Assembly: GCA_017941085.1 (NCBI GenBank)
Contig: JAGAXF010000020.1
Span: 100,386 to 163,013 of the forward strand
DNA length: 62,628 nt
Direction: 5' to 3'
Source of the DNA: Bacillota bacterium
GTDB lineage: Bacteria; Bacillota; Clostridia; Peptostreptococcales; Anaerovoracaceae
In this document: in pieces, positions 44,401 to 52,055 of the stretch
Layout: every line of letters begins with the position of its first letter
How positions within the stretch are numbered: the first letter of the stretch is position 1
Program-made: the position numbers and the translations under genes
Notes under the pieces: generated by a model
What the model was told of the DNA's origin: nothing
Database searches by the model: none
What the model saw: the letters and a program-made list of their open reading frames with translations, nothing else

Positions 44401-44966
44401 TACTGGTATTCGATACAGAGGTTTACTCCAATACAGGTGGACAATCCTCCAAGGCTACACCTCTTGGTGCTGTTGCCAAATTCGCTTCCGGCGGTAAGGC
44501 TGTTAAGAAGAAGGATCTTGTACAAATCGCCATGGCTTATGGTTACATATATGTGGCACAGATTGCCATGGGTGCCAGCCAGGCTCAGACCCTTCAGGCA
44601 ATCCGTGAGGCCGAGGCCTATGATGGTCCATCCCTCATTATCGCCTATGCACCTTGCATCAACCACGGTATGAAGGCCGGAATGAACAACGCTCAGGAAG
44701 AAACCAAGAAGGCTGTAGAAGCCGGATATTGGAACATGCTGCGCTTCAATCCGGATCTGGCAAAGAAGGGCGAGAATCCTCTTATCATTGACAGCAAGGA
44801 AGCCACAGGAAGCTATAGAGACTTCCTCATGGGTGAGGTGCGTTACAACTCATTGACCCAGAGATTCCCTGAAAAGGCAGAAGCTCTGTTCACAGAAGCT
44901 GAAAAGCTGGCCAAGGAACGTTTCGAACACCTGAATGCCCTAAAGGAAAGCTACGACAAACAGTAG
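41433..44966 (+). CDS. nifJ: Pyruvate:ferredoxin (flavodoxin) oxidoreductase, one-chain
   Basis: Converts pyruvate and CoA to acetyl-CoA, CO2 and reduced ferredoxin. The 1177-residue chain holds all domains: N-terminal domain I (AYPITPSSPMAE-like IYPITPSSPMAE), domain II, the gamma-type domain, a two-cluster ferredoxin domain (CIQCNQCAYVCP ~695 and CTGCGACASICP ~750), and the TPP domain with CPGCGETPYAKL, GDGWAYDIGYGGLDH and NTGGQSSKATP. An isolated Cys near the TPP domain serves the third cluster in the family. The ATG at 41433 follows AAGGAAGGAG; an in-frame TTG at 41400 is rejected. Single-gene transcript with strong codon bias. Confidence 0.97.
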   Translation: MRKLKTMDGNTAAAHVAYAFTEVAAIYPITPSSPMAESIDEWTSDDRRNIFGEQVKVVELQSEGGAAGAVHGSVVAGAYTSTFTASQGLLLMIPNMYKLAGEHTPAVFHVSARALAAHALSIFGDHADVMAVRQTGFVMLASNSVQQVMDLAAVAHLSAIGGTLPVLHFFDGFRTSHEQQKIEMWDYEDLKSMVDWDAVKRFRDNANHFNHPKSMGPAEQPESYFQHREASNKNYLDTPAIVAKYMDMVNEKIGTDYKPFNYYGAPDATDIIIAMGSVCDAAEELIDYMMAQGKKVGMVEVHLYRPFSTEYMLKVMPDTVKKIAVLDRTKEPGSLGEPLYLDVVAALNGTKFQDAEMFRGRYGLGSKDVQPGDILAAFENMEAGGKKEFTLSIIDDVTDLSIVPSHYPDTAPEGTKACKFWGLGADGTVGANKNSVKIIGDHTDKKVQAYFQYDSKKSGGVTISHLRFGDKPIKSTYYVKQADFVACHNEAYVNLYKMVEDVKPGGYFLLNCTWSDEELDAKLPATMKRYIANNDVQFYTCNAVEIAKEVGLGARRTNSVLQAAFFKLANIIPIDEAVGYMKDAVKATYGRKGENIVNMNLAAIDQGIEKIHKVVVPESWKNAPDDPAPEKFVGRDQLTTDYLNNILYKYGRLDGDSIPVSDFLDTATGMVPNGLAAYEKRGIATDIPVWDKDKCIQCNQCAYVCPHAVIRPFVIDEAQCKEIGGDAAPLKGIKDKADKFFSMGISGLDCTGCGACASICPAKEKALTMVPVDGEVFDSSQKKFNYLFENATEQKELGASNNVKNSQFLQPLLEFSGACPGCGETPYAKLVTQLFGDRMIVANATGCSSIWGNSLPSTPYTINSEGRGPAWANSLFEDNAEFGYGMAISLKARRNEMKSAVERLVSQLGDTAQAWLDGMNDAEASETAGKALLEACEKAASSNADAKYVVDNKDMLIKPSIWIFGGDGWAYDIGYGGLDHVLASGENVNVLVFDTEVYSNTGGQSSKATPLGAVAKFASGGKAVKKKDLVQIAMAYGYIYVAQIAMGASQAQTLQAIREAEAYDGPSLIIAYAPCINHGMKAGMNNAQEETKKAVEAGYWNMLRFNPDLAKKGENPLIIDSKEATGSYRDFLMGEVRYNSLTQRFPEKAEALFTEAEKLAKERFEHLNALKESYDKQ

Positions 44967-44979
44967 GCTAATGTTTAAA

Positions 44980-45008
44980 GAGGACGGTTCATTTATTGAA
45001 CCGTCCTC
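44980..45008. terminator. Terminator hairpin after PFOR
   Basis: A 12-bp perfect stem GAGGACGGTTCA/TGAACCGTCCTC with a 5-nt loop. No T run on the + strand. It belongs to the recurring GGACGGTTC group. Confidence 0.7.
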
Positions 45009-45053
45009 AATTAAAAGTATTGGGTTTTGGTTAGATAATATGTGGAGGAGAGT

Positions 45054-45320
45054 ATGGCAGGTTTAACACCATTTCTGTTGATTGTAATTATGGCTGTGAC
45101 CTTTGCTCAGATAGCAGGTAACAACAAAAGAGCCAAGGACAAATTTGACAAGGAAGAAAAGGCTAAAAGAGAAAATGCCCGATATAAATTGATGGAGAGA
45201 AAAGACAATGCCTCATCTAAGGTAAGTGAGGAAGCTAACGCTCCCAGTTTTGAAGCAGATAATTCCATTAAGGACCAGGGTGTTATTTCCGACAACAACA
45301 ATCCATTCGAGGCTAAATAA
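45054..45320 (+). CDS. Small single-pass membrane protein of unknown function
   Basis: An 88-residue protein I do not recognise. Residues 2-22 are hydrophobic (GLTPFLLIVIMAVTFAQIAG). A Lys/Glu-rich likely helical stretch (NKRAKDKFDKEEKAKRENARYK) and an acidic Asn/Ser-rich tail follow. GGAGGAG selects the ATG at 45054; a GTG at 45042 would swallow that site. The design matches the small protein at 4667. It sits between PFOR and the aromatic operon. Confidence 0.6.
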   Translation: MAGLTPFLLIVIMAVTFAQIAGNNKRAKDKFDKEEKAKRENARYKLMERKDNASSKVSEEANAPSFEADNSIKDQGVISDNNNPFEAK

Positions 45321-45391
45321 TAAAAGATATATTAAGCTGCAGAAGAATATTTGAATTGCTTGTTATAAGTAAAACTAAAATTGAATTCTAC

Positions 45392-45420
45392 TCTCCGCGG
45401 CAAGGCTTGCGGAGATTTTT
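45392..45420 (+). terminator. Terminator or attenuator before the aromatic operon
   Basis: Stem TCTCCGC (45392-45398) with GCGGAGA (45409-45415), or an alternative inner helix GCAAG/CTTGC, then TTTTT. It lies 19 nt before the first aro gene, so it may end the small-protein transcript or attenuate the operon. No T-box or Trp-rich leader peptide is visible. Confidence 0.65.
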
Positions 45421-45438
45421 ATAAAGGAAGATGAAATT

Positions 45439-46485
45439 ATGATTACAGTTTTAAAATCAAATGCAACAGATGAACAAAGGAACCAACTAATTAAATGGTT
45501 TGAAGAGCAGGGCGTTAAGGTCCATGTTTCCGTGGGAGAATTCCAGACGGTACTGGGGCTGGTGGGAGACACCAGTGAAATAGATATGGACATGCTTAAG
45601 CTGCTGGATATAGTTTCCGATGTTAAGAGGATATCGGAACCATATAAAAAATCCAACAGAAGGTTCCATCCTGAGGACACCATCATTAAGGTGCCTACCA
45701 AATGTGAGGAAGAGGTAGAGCCCGGCAATGTGAAGGATGGCTTTGCTCTCTGCGGAGGAGGAAACTTTGCTGTTATTGCAGGACCTTGCTCCGTGGAGTC
45801 GGAGGAGCAGATTGTGGAGGTGGCAAAAAGAGTTAAGGCTGTAGGTGCCACCATGCTTAGAGGCGGCGCCTTTAAACCCAGAACATCACCCTATGCCTTC
45901 CAGGGTATGAAGGCGGATGGTCTGGAGCTATTATCCATAGCAAAGAAAGAAACGGGCCTTCCCATAGTTAGTGAAATAATGAACGAGAACCACATTGACC
46001 TTTTTGAGGATGTGGATGTGATCCAGGTGGGAGCCAGAAATATGCAGAACTTCGAACTGCTAAAGGCTCTTGGTCATACCAAGAAAACAATTCTTTTAAA
46101 GAGAGGCCTTGCAAATACATTGGAAGAACTCCTAATGAGTGCAGAATATATTATGGCAGGAGGAAACGAGGACATTATTCTTTGTGAACGAGGAATAAGA
46201 ACCTTTGAACAGCATACTAGAAATACGTTGGATATTTCTGCTGTTCCGGCCCTTCATGAGATGACACATCTTCCCGTTATAATAGATCCAAGCCATTCCA
46301 CAGGAAAAGCCAGTTACGTGCGGCCTATGGCTTTGGCGGCGGCAGCCTGCGGAGCCGATGGTGTAATGATAGAAGTACACAATGATCCTCCCAGAGCTTT
46401 AAGCGATGGGGCTCAGTCTCTTACACCGGATCAATTTGATGAGGTTATGTCTGAAATTGCCAAGGTTAGAGAGGCCTTGAAATAG
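45439..46485 (+). CDS. aroF: 3-deoxy-7-phosphoheptulonate (DAHP) synthase
   Basis: First step of the shikimate pathway: phosphoenolpyruvate plus erythrose 4-phosphate gives DAHP. Residues ~1-70 form a ferredoxin-like regulatory domain (VLKSNATDEQRNQLIKWFEE), as in the Thermotoga/Bacillus-type enzyme feedback-controlled by Tyr or Phe. The barrel follows with IAGPCSVESEEQ, LRGGAFKPRTSPYAFQG, LLKRGL, CERGIRTFE and IDPSHSTGK. Length of 348 is normal. AAGGAAG lies ahead of the ATG. It heads a packed operon of seven aromatic genes. Confidence 0.95.
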   Translation: MITVLKSNATDEQRNQLIKWFEEQGVKVHVSVGEFQTVLGLVGDTSEIDMDMLKLLDIVSDVKRISEPYKKSNRRFHPEDTIIKVPTKCEEEVEPGNVKDGFALCGGGNFAVIAGPCSVESEEQIVEVAKRVKAVGATMLRGGAFKPRTSPYAFQGMKADGLELLSIAKKETGLPIVSEIMNENHIDLFEDVDVIQVGARNMQNFELLKALGHTKKTILLKRGLANTLEELLMSAEYIMAGGNEDIILCERGIRTFEQHTRNTLDISAVPALHEMTHLPVIIDPSHSTGKASYVRPMALAAAACGADGVMIEVHNDPPRALSDGAQSLTPDQFDEVMSEIAKVREALK

Positions 46486-46498
46486 CAAAGGAAAACTT

Positions 46499-47341
46499 AT
46501 GGATATAGGAATAGTAGGTCTGGGCTTAATCGGCGGTTCTTTGGCCGGTGCCTTTAAAAAGGCAGGTCATAAAGTCTATGGAACGGACACGGAAAAAAGA
46601 ATTATGGATTTTGCCCTAATGGCAGGAAGTGTGGATGAGGAATTATCCCAGGATAATTTATCCCTGTGCGAAGCTGTTTTTCTTGCTGTGTCCCCGTCCT
46701 CATCAATAGATTGGCTAAGGTCCAACTTCAAAAGTATTACTGAAGGTGCCATGGTAATAGATTGCTGCGGAACCAAGAGAAAAATATGCAGAGAAGGCTT
46801 TTCTCTGGCAAAGGAAGGTGGATTTCACTTTGTTGGTGGACATCCCATGGCGGGGAAGCAGGTGGGCGGTTATAGGAACAGCAGCCCGGAGCTTTTTAAA
46901 GGAGCCCTCTTTGCCATAGTTCCGGACAAGAATAGTGAGGACCAAGGCGACGTGGTTCTTATGATGGAAATACAGAAACTCTTGAAGGATGCAGGCTTCA
47001 CCAGATTTGCCGTAATGACACCTGAGGAGCATGATGAAATAATAGCCTTCACATCTCAAATGGCCCACCTTATTTCCAATGCATATATAAAAAGCCCCAT
47101 GGCAGAGATTGGGGTGGGAACCGAGTTGTCCGGTGGTGCCTTTAGGGATATGACCAGGGTAGCATATTTGGATGAGAATATGTGGACAGAGCTCTTTATG
47201 GACAACAAGGATAATCTTCTAAGTGAGCTTACAGGATTCATAGGAGAGTTGGAGAAATATAAAGAGGCATTGGAAAGGGAGGACAGCAATAAGCTGACAG
47301 AGCTTCTCCTGGAAGGAAAGAAAAGAAAAGAAGAAATATGA
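46499..47341 (+). CDS. tyrA: Prephenate dehydrogenase
   Basis: NAD(P)-dependent oxidative decarboxylation of prephenate to 4-hydroxyphenylpyruvate, the tyrosine branch. The nucleotide-binding turn GLGLIGGSLAGAFKKAGH is at residues 6-23, and the family segments GGHPMAGKQVGGY and AFTSQMAHLISNAY follow. At 280 residues it lacks the C-terminal ACT domain found in many Gram-positive TyrA proteins. It starts 13 nt after aroF and overlaps aroB by 4 nt (ATGA). Confidence 0.93.
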   Translation: MDIGIVGLGLIGGSLAGAFKKAGHKVYGTDTEKRIMDFALMAGSVDEELSQDNLSLCEAVFLAVSPSSSIDWLRSNFKSITEGAMVIDCCGTKRKICREGFSLAKEGGFHFVGGHPMAGKQVGGYRNSSPELFKGALFAIVPDKNSEDQGDVVLMMEIQKLLKDAGFTRFAVMTPEEHDEIIAFTSQMAHLISNAYIKSPMAEIGVGTELSGGAFRDMTRVAYLDENMWTELFMDNKDNLLSELTGFIGELEKYKEALEREDSNKLTELLLEGKKRKEEI

Positions 47342-48363
47342 AAACACATGATTCAATAATTAAATATGGATCATTGGAGGACCTGGGGAAAGAAATAAAA
47401 AACCATAAGCCTTCAGGCAAAATGGCAATTATAACCGATGAAAATGTTGGAGGCCTTCTCCTGGATAGGGTAAAATCATCCCTTGCTGCTGAGGGCTTTG
47501 ATTACCTTGAAGTAATTATTCCTCCTGGAGAGGAGAGCAAGAATGGTGATACATATCTGGACATTTTAAACAAGCTGGCAGAGGCTGAGCTTACAAGGTC
47601 CGATGGAATAATTGCCCTGGGTGGTGGTGTGGTTGGAGATTTGGCAGGCTTTGCTGCCGCCACATATTTAAGAGGCGTGGATTATTATCAGGTCCCCACA
47701 ACCCTTCTTGCCATGGTGGATTCCTCCATTGGAGGCAAGACGGGAATTGACCTGGACTACGGGAAAAACCTGGCAGGAGCCTTTTACTTTCCCGGATTCG
47801 TGTTCACCGACATTACCCTTTTAAAAACCTTGCCTTTTATCGAAATGAAAAACGGCATGGCGGAGATTATTAAATATGGCATCATAGAGGGGGGCAGCCT
47901 TTGGAAGGATATAAATGAAAACTGGGACACTAAATTAAAGGACATTATTGTAAGATGCCAGGAAATAAAAACGCGTATAGTAAAAAATGATCCTCTGGAC
48001 AAGGGGGAGAGAAAGCTTCTTAATTTGGGGCATACCTTGGGACACGGAATAGAAAAGCTATCCAATTACGAAGTAAAGCATGGCCTTGCCGTTGCCATGG
48101 GTATTTATGAAATTACAGCCATTGCATCAAAGAAGAATTGGTGCAGCCAGGAAAGGGCAGAAGAAATAATTAAATGCCTTGAGAAGAGACCTTTTAAATA
48201 TGAAAAAAATACGGCATACAGCAAGGACAGTCTCTACGAGGCCATTAAGACAGATAAAAAGAGAAGGGGAGATTCTATAGATATAATAGTCCCCGTGGAA
48301 ATAGGTAAATGTGAAATCAAAACCATCAGTATGGATGAGTTAAAAGAATTATTAAATGAGTAA
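47338..48363 (+). CDS. aroB: 3-dehydroquinate synthase
   Basis: NAD- and metal-dependent cyclisation of DAHP to 3-dehydroquinate. Hallmarks: IALGGGVVGDLAGFAAATYLRG, QVPTTLLAMVDSSIGGKTG and the metal-ligand region LNLGHTLGHGIEKL. The 341-residue length is normal. The start overlaps tyrA by 4 nt and the end overlaps aroA by 8 nt, so translation is coupled. Confidence 0.96.
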   Translation: MKTHDSIIKYGSLEDLGKEIKNHKPSGKMAIITDENVGGLLLDRVKSSLAAEGFDYLEVIIPPGEESKNGDTYLDILNKLAEAELTRSDGIIALGGGVVGDLAGFAAATYLRGVDYYQVPTTLLAMVDSSIGGKTGIDLDYGKNLAGAFYFPGFVFTDITLLKTLPFIEMKNGMAEIIKYGIIEGGSLWKDINENWDTKLKDIIVRCQEIKTRIVKNDPLDKGERKLLNLGHTLGHGIEKLSNYEVKHGLAVAMGIYEITAIASKKNWCSQERAEEIIKCLEKRPFKYEKNTAYSKDSLYEAIKTDKKRRGDSIDIIVPVEIGKCEIKTISMDELKELLNE

Positions 48364-49597
48364 ACCAACAGAAGGGAAAACAATAAGAGCGATACCATCT
48401 AAATCAGATGCTCATAGGGCTTATATTTGCGCTGCCATAGCCGGAGGAGAAACGGCTATCAACTGCAGTGAGACTTCTTTGGATATTGAGGCCACCAGGG
48501 AATGTATGGAGGCTCTAATGAACTCTAAAGAGGATAGAGCCGGTGTAGATTTGTATTGCAGAGAAAGTGGCTCCACTCTTCGATTCCTACTTCCTTTGGT
48601 GGGAGCCTTGGGTAAAAGAGGAATATTTCATCCCATGGGAAGACTGTCCAAAAGGCCTCTATCTCCTCTCTATGAGGAACTTCAAAAAAAGGGAATGATA
48701 ATATCCGCCCCCGGCAGTGTGCCTTTAATTGCAGAGGGGAAACTTCAAAGTGGAGACTTTGTTATTCCCGGTAATATTTCATCACAATTCGTAAGCGGCC
48801 TGCTTTTTGCTTTGCCCCTGCTGGAAGGAGACAGCAGAATAATTGTAACCGGTGATTTTCAATCCCGAGGGTACAGTAATATGACCTTAAGAACCCTTGA
48901 GGAATTTGGCATAAGGGCCTATGAAGAAAAGGATGGGGATAATCTTATTATAAATATCCCCGGAAGTCAGAAATACAATTCCGTTAAAGAATACAATGTG
49001 GAAGGGGATTGGTCCAACAGCGCCTTCTGGTTTGCTGCCGGTCTTTTAGGTGACAGTCCTATAAAGGTTACGGGATTGGACATGAACTCTCCACAAGGGG
49101 ATAAGGAAATCCTTAGGGTAATTCAGGATCTGGGAGGAAAAATCCAGGTGGAGGATGAGGGAATCACCGTTTATCCCGGCAAGAATCTTAAGGGAATTAC
49201 CTTTGATGCCGGCCAAACTCCGGACATGATTCCTGTGGTGGCCCTTATGGCAACCAGATGCAAAACACCTACGAGAATTGTAAATGCCCTGAGATTAAGA
49301 ACCAAGGAAAGCGATAGGCTTCACTCCATTTCCGGGACCCTAAGGGCTCTGGGAGCAGATGTGGAGGAATTGGAGGAAGGGCTAATTATAAACAGCAAAA
49401 GAAAGGTGGAAGCCCTTAAGGGCGGAACCGTAGAAAGCTTTGACGATCATAGAATAGCCATGATGGCTTCCATAGCCTCTATAATATGTGAAGGCAAAGT
49501 AGGCCTAATAGGCTGGGAAGCAGTTAATAAATCCTATCCTTCTTTTTTCGAACATTTAAGAGAACTGGATTTGGATGGGAATCTTGAAAGGATGTAA
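48356..49597 (+). CDS. aroA: 3-phosphoshikimate 1-carboxyvinyltransferase (EPSP synthase)
   Basis: Transfers enolpyruvyl from PEP to shikimate 3-phosphate. Active-site regions: SKSDAHRAYICAAIAGG, RESGSTLRFLLPLVGALG, MGRLSKRPL, TPDMIPVVALMAT, RTKESDRLHS and SFDDHRIAMM. The 413 residues are slightly shorter than usual, mostly at the N-terminus. It starts inside aroB and is followed by aroC after 2 nt. The GALGK-type loop after STLRF would matter for glyphosate response, which cannot be predicted here. Confidence 0.96.
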   Translation: MSKPTEGKTIRAIPSKSDAHRAYICAAIAGGETAINCSETSLDIEATRECMEALMNSKEDRAGVDLYCRESGSTLRFLLPLVGALGKRGIFHPMGRLSKRPLSPLYEELQKKGMIISAPGSVPLIAEGKLQSGDFVIPGNISSQFVSGLLFALPLLEGDSRIIVTGDFQSRGYSNMTLRTLEEFGIRAYEEKDGDNLIINIPGSQKYNSVKEYNVEGDWSNSAFWFAAGLLGDSPIKVTGLDMNSPQGDKEILRVIQDLGGKIQVEDEGITVYPGKNLKGITFDAGQTPDMIPVVALMATRCKTPTRIVNALRLRTKESDRLHSISGTLRALGADVEELEEGLIINSKRKVEALKGGTVESFDDHRIAMMASIASIICEGKVGLIGWEAVNKSYPSFFEHLRELDLDGNLERM

Positions 49598-49599
49598 TT

Positions 49600-50628
49600 A
49601 TGTCATCGACCTTTGGAAAGAACCTTAAAATATCTATTTTTGGTCAGTCCCATTCCCCTGCCATCGGCGTGGTGGTGGATGGATTTCCTGCCGGATTTGA
49701 AGTGGACATGGAGGAACTGGAGTCTTTTCTGGAAAGACGAGCCCCCGGTAGATCCAAAATTTCAACCCAGAGGAAGGAAGCTGATAAACCTGAATTCTTA
49801 AGCGGACTGGTAAACAATACTACCTGTGGAGCGCCTCTTTCGGCAATCATCAGAAATGAGGATGTAAGATCAAAGGACTATGATGAAATGGCTTCGGTTC
49901 CCAGGCCGGGCCACGGTGACCTAACTGCCCAAATAAAATATGAAGGAGCCCAGGACTACAGAGGAGGCGGCCATTTCTCCGGAAGACTAACGGCACCCCT
50001 TTGCATTGCCGGAGGCATAGCTCTTCAGATGCTGGCTGAAGAGGATATCCATATTTCTGCCAGGATTTTGGAAATAGGAGGAGAGCAGGCTTTCTCCCGG
50101 GAAGATGTGGAAAAAATAATATCAAGAGCACGAGAAGAGGGAGATTCCGTTGGAGGAATCTGCGAATGCAGAATTACGGGACTACCTGCCGGCTTGGGGG
50201 ATCCCATGTTTGACGGTATGGAGAATCTAATAGCCAAAGCGGTATTTGGGATTCCCGGCATAAAGGGCATAGAATTTGGTGCAGGATTCCAGGCGGCAAA
50301 AATGAAGGGAAGCGAAAACAATGATCAATACTATGTGGCGCCTTCGTCGGATTTAGAAGAAGATGGTTTTGATCCCAGGAGGATAAAAACAAAAACCAAC
50401 AATGCAGGAGGCATCCTTGGGGGTATAACCAACGGAGAGGATCTTGTTTTTAGAGTTGCAGTTAAGCCCACCCCTTCCATAGCAAAGCCGCAACAATCGG
50501 TGAATATGAATACAGGAGAAGAAAGGGTTCTGGAAATAAAGGGAAGACACGACCCATGTATCGCTCCGAGAGTTCTTCCCTGTCTGGAGGCGGCATCCGC
50601 CTTGGTAATACTGGATTTAATGCTTTGA
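49600..50628 (+). CDS. aroC: Chorismate synthase
   Basis: FMN-dependent formation of chorismate from EPSP. The family signatures GQSHSPAIGVVVDGFPAG, RRAPGRS, RPGHGDLTAQIKY, YRGGGHFSGRLTAP and the late ISNGE-type GGITNGEDLVFRVAVKP are present; length is 342. GAAAGGATG upstream provides the ribosome site within the end of aroA. Confidence 0.96.
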   Translation: MSSTFGKNLKISIFGQSHSPAIGVVVDGFPAGFEVDMEELESFLERRAPGRSKISTQRKEADKPEFLSGLVNNTTCGAPLSAIIRNEDVRSKDYDEMASVPRPGHGDLTAQIKYEGAQDYRGGGHFSGRLTAPLCIAGGIALQMLAEEDIHISARILEIGGEQAFSREDVEKIISRAREEGDSVGGICECRITGLPAGLGDPMFDGMENLIAKAVFGIPGIKGIEFGAGFQAAKMKGSENNDQYYVAPSSDLEEDGFDPRRIKTKTNNAGGILGGITNGEDLVFRVAVKPTPSIAKPQQSVNMNTGEERVLEIKGRHDPCIAPRVLPCLEAASALVILDLML

Positions 50629-50641
50629 TTGGTAGGTTAAA

Positions 50642-50914
50642 ATGAAAATAGAGGATTATAGAAAAGAAATAGATTCCCTGGACAAGGAAATAATTGAAAG
50701 TCTGGAAAAGCGTATGAATCTTGCAGAAGCCATAGGCAGACTTAAGAAGGAAAAGGCTTTGGAGATTTTGGATTCTTCCAGGGAAGAAGAAGTTTTAGAG
50801 GGCATTAAACAGAAAGCATCACCGGAATTGGCTAAGCACATTCTCAAAATCTATGGAACGATTTTGGAAGAAAGTAAGGCCCGTCAGCAGATTATTCAGG
50901 ATGAGATGAAGTAG
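50642..50914 (+). CDS. Chorismate mutase, AroQ (all-helical) class
   Basis: Stand-alone chorismate mutase converting chorismate to prephenate, supplying TyrA. The 90-residue helical protein shows the catalytic pattern YRKEIDSLDKEIIESLEKRM...GRLKKEK, with Arg and Lys placed as in EcCM. It lies between aroC and aroQ. No prephenate dehydratase is fused or adjacent, so the phenylalanine branch must be elsewhere. Confidence 0.88.
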   Translation: MKIEDYRKEIDSLDKEIIESLEKRMNLAEAIGRLKKEKALEILDSSREEEVLEGIKQKASPELAKHILKIYGTILEESKARQQIIQDEMK

Positions 50915-50938
50915 AAAAAAAGAGCAGAAGGAAGAATA

Positions 50939-51403
50939 ATGGCAAAGAGAATTTTAGTTATTAACGGTCCTAATATAAATATGCTGGGGAAAAGAGAACC
51001 TGAAATCTATGGTAAAGAAACCTACCAGGATTTAATGGAGATAACCAGAGCAAAGGCGAGAGAAATCTCCGAAAGAAATTACCTGGAAGGAAAGGAACCA
51101 ATTTTGGTATCCTTTATTCAGTCCAATTACGAAGGGGATATTGTTACGGCTATTCAAAATGCAAGTGAGGAGTATCAGGGATTAATCATTAATCCTGCGG
51201 CATATACGCACACAAGTATTGCAATATTGGATGCCCTTAAGGCAGTAAGCATTCCTGCTGTTGAGGTTCATATTTCTGACCTAAGCAAAAGGGAGGACTT
51301 TAGGCAGGTTTCATATATCAGAGAGGCATGTATTGCTACCATCATGGGAGAAGGTATTTCGGGATATGGCCACGGGCTGGAAATATTACAAGAAAGAATC
51401 TAG
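50939..51403 (+). CDS. aroQ: 3-dehydroquinate dehydratase, type II
   Basis: Dehydrates 3-dehydroquinate to 3-dehydroshikimate. The type II signature is clear: INGPNINMLGKREPEIYG with the catalytic Tyr, SNYEGDIVTAIQNA, INPAAYTHTSIAILDAL and VEVHISDLSKREDFR. Length of 154 is normal. AGAAGGAAG precedes the ATG. Last of the aromatic operon; its end overlaps the thermonuclease-like gene. aroE and aroK are missing from the cluster. Confidence 0.95.
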   Translation: MAKRILVINGPNINMLGKREPEIYGKETYQDLMEITRAKAREISERNYLEGKEPILVSFIQSNYEGDIVTAIQNASEEYQGLIINPAAYTHTSIAILDALKAVSIPAVEVHISDLSKREDFRQVSYIREACIATIMGEGISGYGHGLEILQERI

Positions 51404-51962
51404 CAAGTTCAGATTAAGGATTTTGCTGTCAGCAGTATTGCTGGCTTTCTTGTTTTTGGTCTTTATAATGGGGAAAGGATATCTGGACAGCAAGAGGCCT
51501 TCGGATTATTGGAATCCCGCCATGCCGGAAAATCTTTTGGAAGCAAAGGTGGCATGGGTAAGCGATGGAGATACTGTAATCTGTAACCTTGTAAGCAAGG
51601 ATTCCCTTATTCCCGGAAGCGACATGAAGATAGAGCTAAATGAATCAAATGAGTTTACCCTTAGATTAATAGGTTTGGACGCTCCGGAATCTGTCCATCC
51701 CGATGAAGAGAAAAATACTGAGGAAGGTAAAGCTGCTTCAGCCTTTGTTAGAGAAAAGCTTCAGGGAAAGAAGGTGTATCTGGAATTCGACAACCAAATC
51801 AAGGATAAGTACGGCAGATATTTGGCCTATGTTTGGATTGAGGGAGAGCTATTTAACAAACGAATTCTGGAGGAGGGTCATGGGGAGCTATTGATCATTC
51901 CTCCCAACGATAAATATGAAGAAATCCTGGAAATGGCCTACGAAGACAGAAAAGGGGCCTAA
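51366..51962 (+). CDS. Membrane-anchored thermonuclease-like protein
   Basis: Staphylococcal-nuclease-fold protein, predicted to cut DNA/RNA outside the cell with Ca2+. A basic N-terminus precedes one hydrophobic anchor (LRILLSAVLLAFLFLVFIMG, ~16-35). The SNase domain has VSDGDTV, RLIGLDAPES (Arg and Asp), the Glu of EEGKAA and DKYGRYLAYVW with the second Arg. I chose the ATG at 51366, which has GGAGAAGG 11 nt upstream; it overlaps aroQ by 38 nt. A TTG at 51333 is possible. Being translated from within aroQ, it probably shares the aro transcript despite an unrelated job. Confidence 0.85.
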   Translation: MATGWKYYKKESSKFRLRILLSAVLLAFLFLVFIMGKGYLDSKRPSDYWNPAMPENLLEAKVAWVSDGDTVICNLVSKDSLIPGSDMKIELNESNEFTLRLIGLDAPESVHPDEEKNTEEGKAASAFVREKLQGKKVYLEFDNQIKDKYGRYLAYVWIEGELFNKRILEEGHGELLIIPPNDKYEEILEMAYEDRKGA

Positions 51963-51971
51963 AGGAGTAAA

Positions 51972-52009
51972 TAATAGGCCTTAAGGGATGTAATAGGCTC
52001 TTTAAGGGG
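51972..52009 (+). repeat. Short imperfect direct repeat before rmuC
   Basis: TAATAGGCCTTAAGGG (51972-51987) is followed by TAATAGGCTCTTTAAGGGG (51991-52009). It lies just upstream of the rmuC -10 box and could be a small operator. Confidence 0.4.
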
Positions 52010-52044
52010 TATGTAAATAGTGGATAAGCATTGTAATAGAGTGG

Positions 52045-52050
52045 TATAAT
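52045..52050 (+). promoter_or_regulatory. -10 box immediately before rmuC
   Basis: TATAAT ends only 5 nt before the rmuC ATG. No good -35 box is seen. If used, transcription would start at or near the ATG and yield a leaderless mRNA. Confidence 0.4.
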
Positions 52051-52055
52051 AAGGC

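Noticed and set aside
45321..45438. T-box or Trp/Tyr attenuator in front of the aromatic operon
   Set aside because: No T-box sequence and no leader peptide with aromatic codons is visible; only a terminator-like hairpin.
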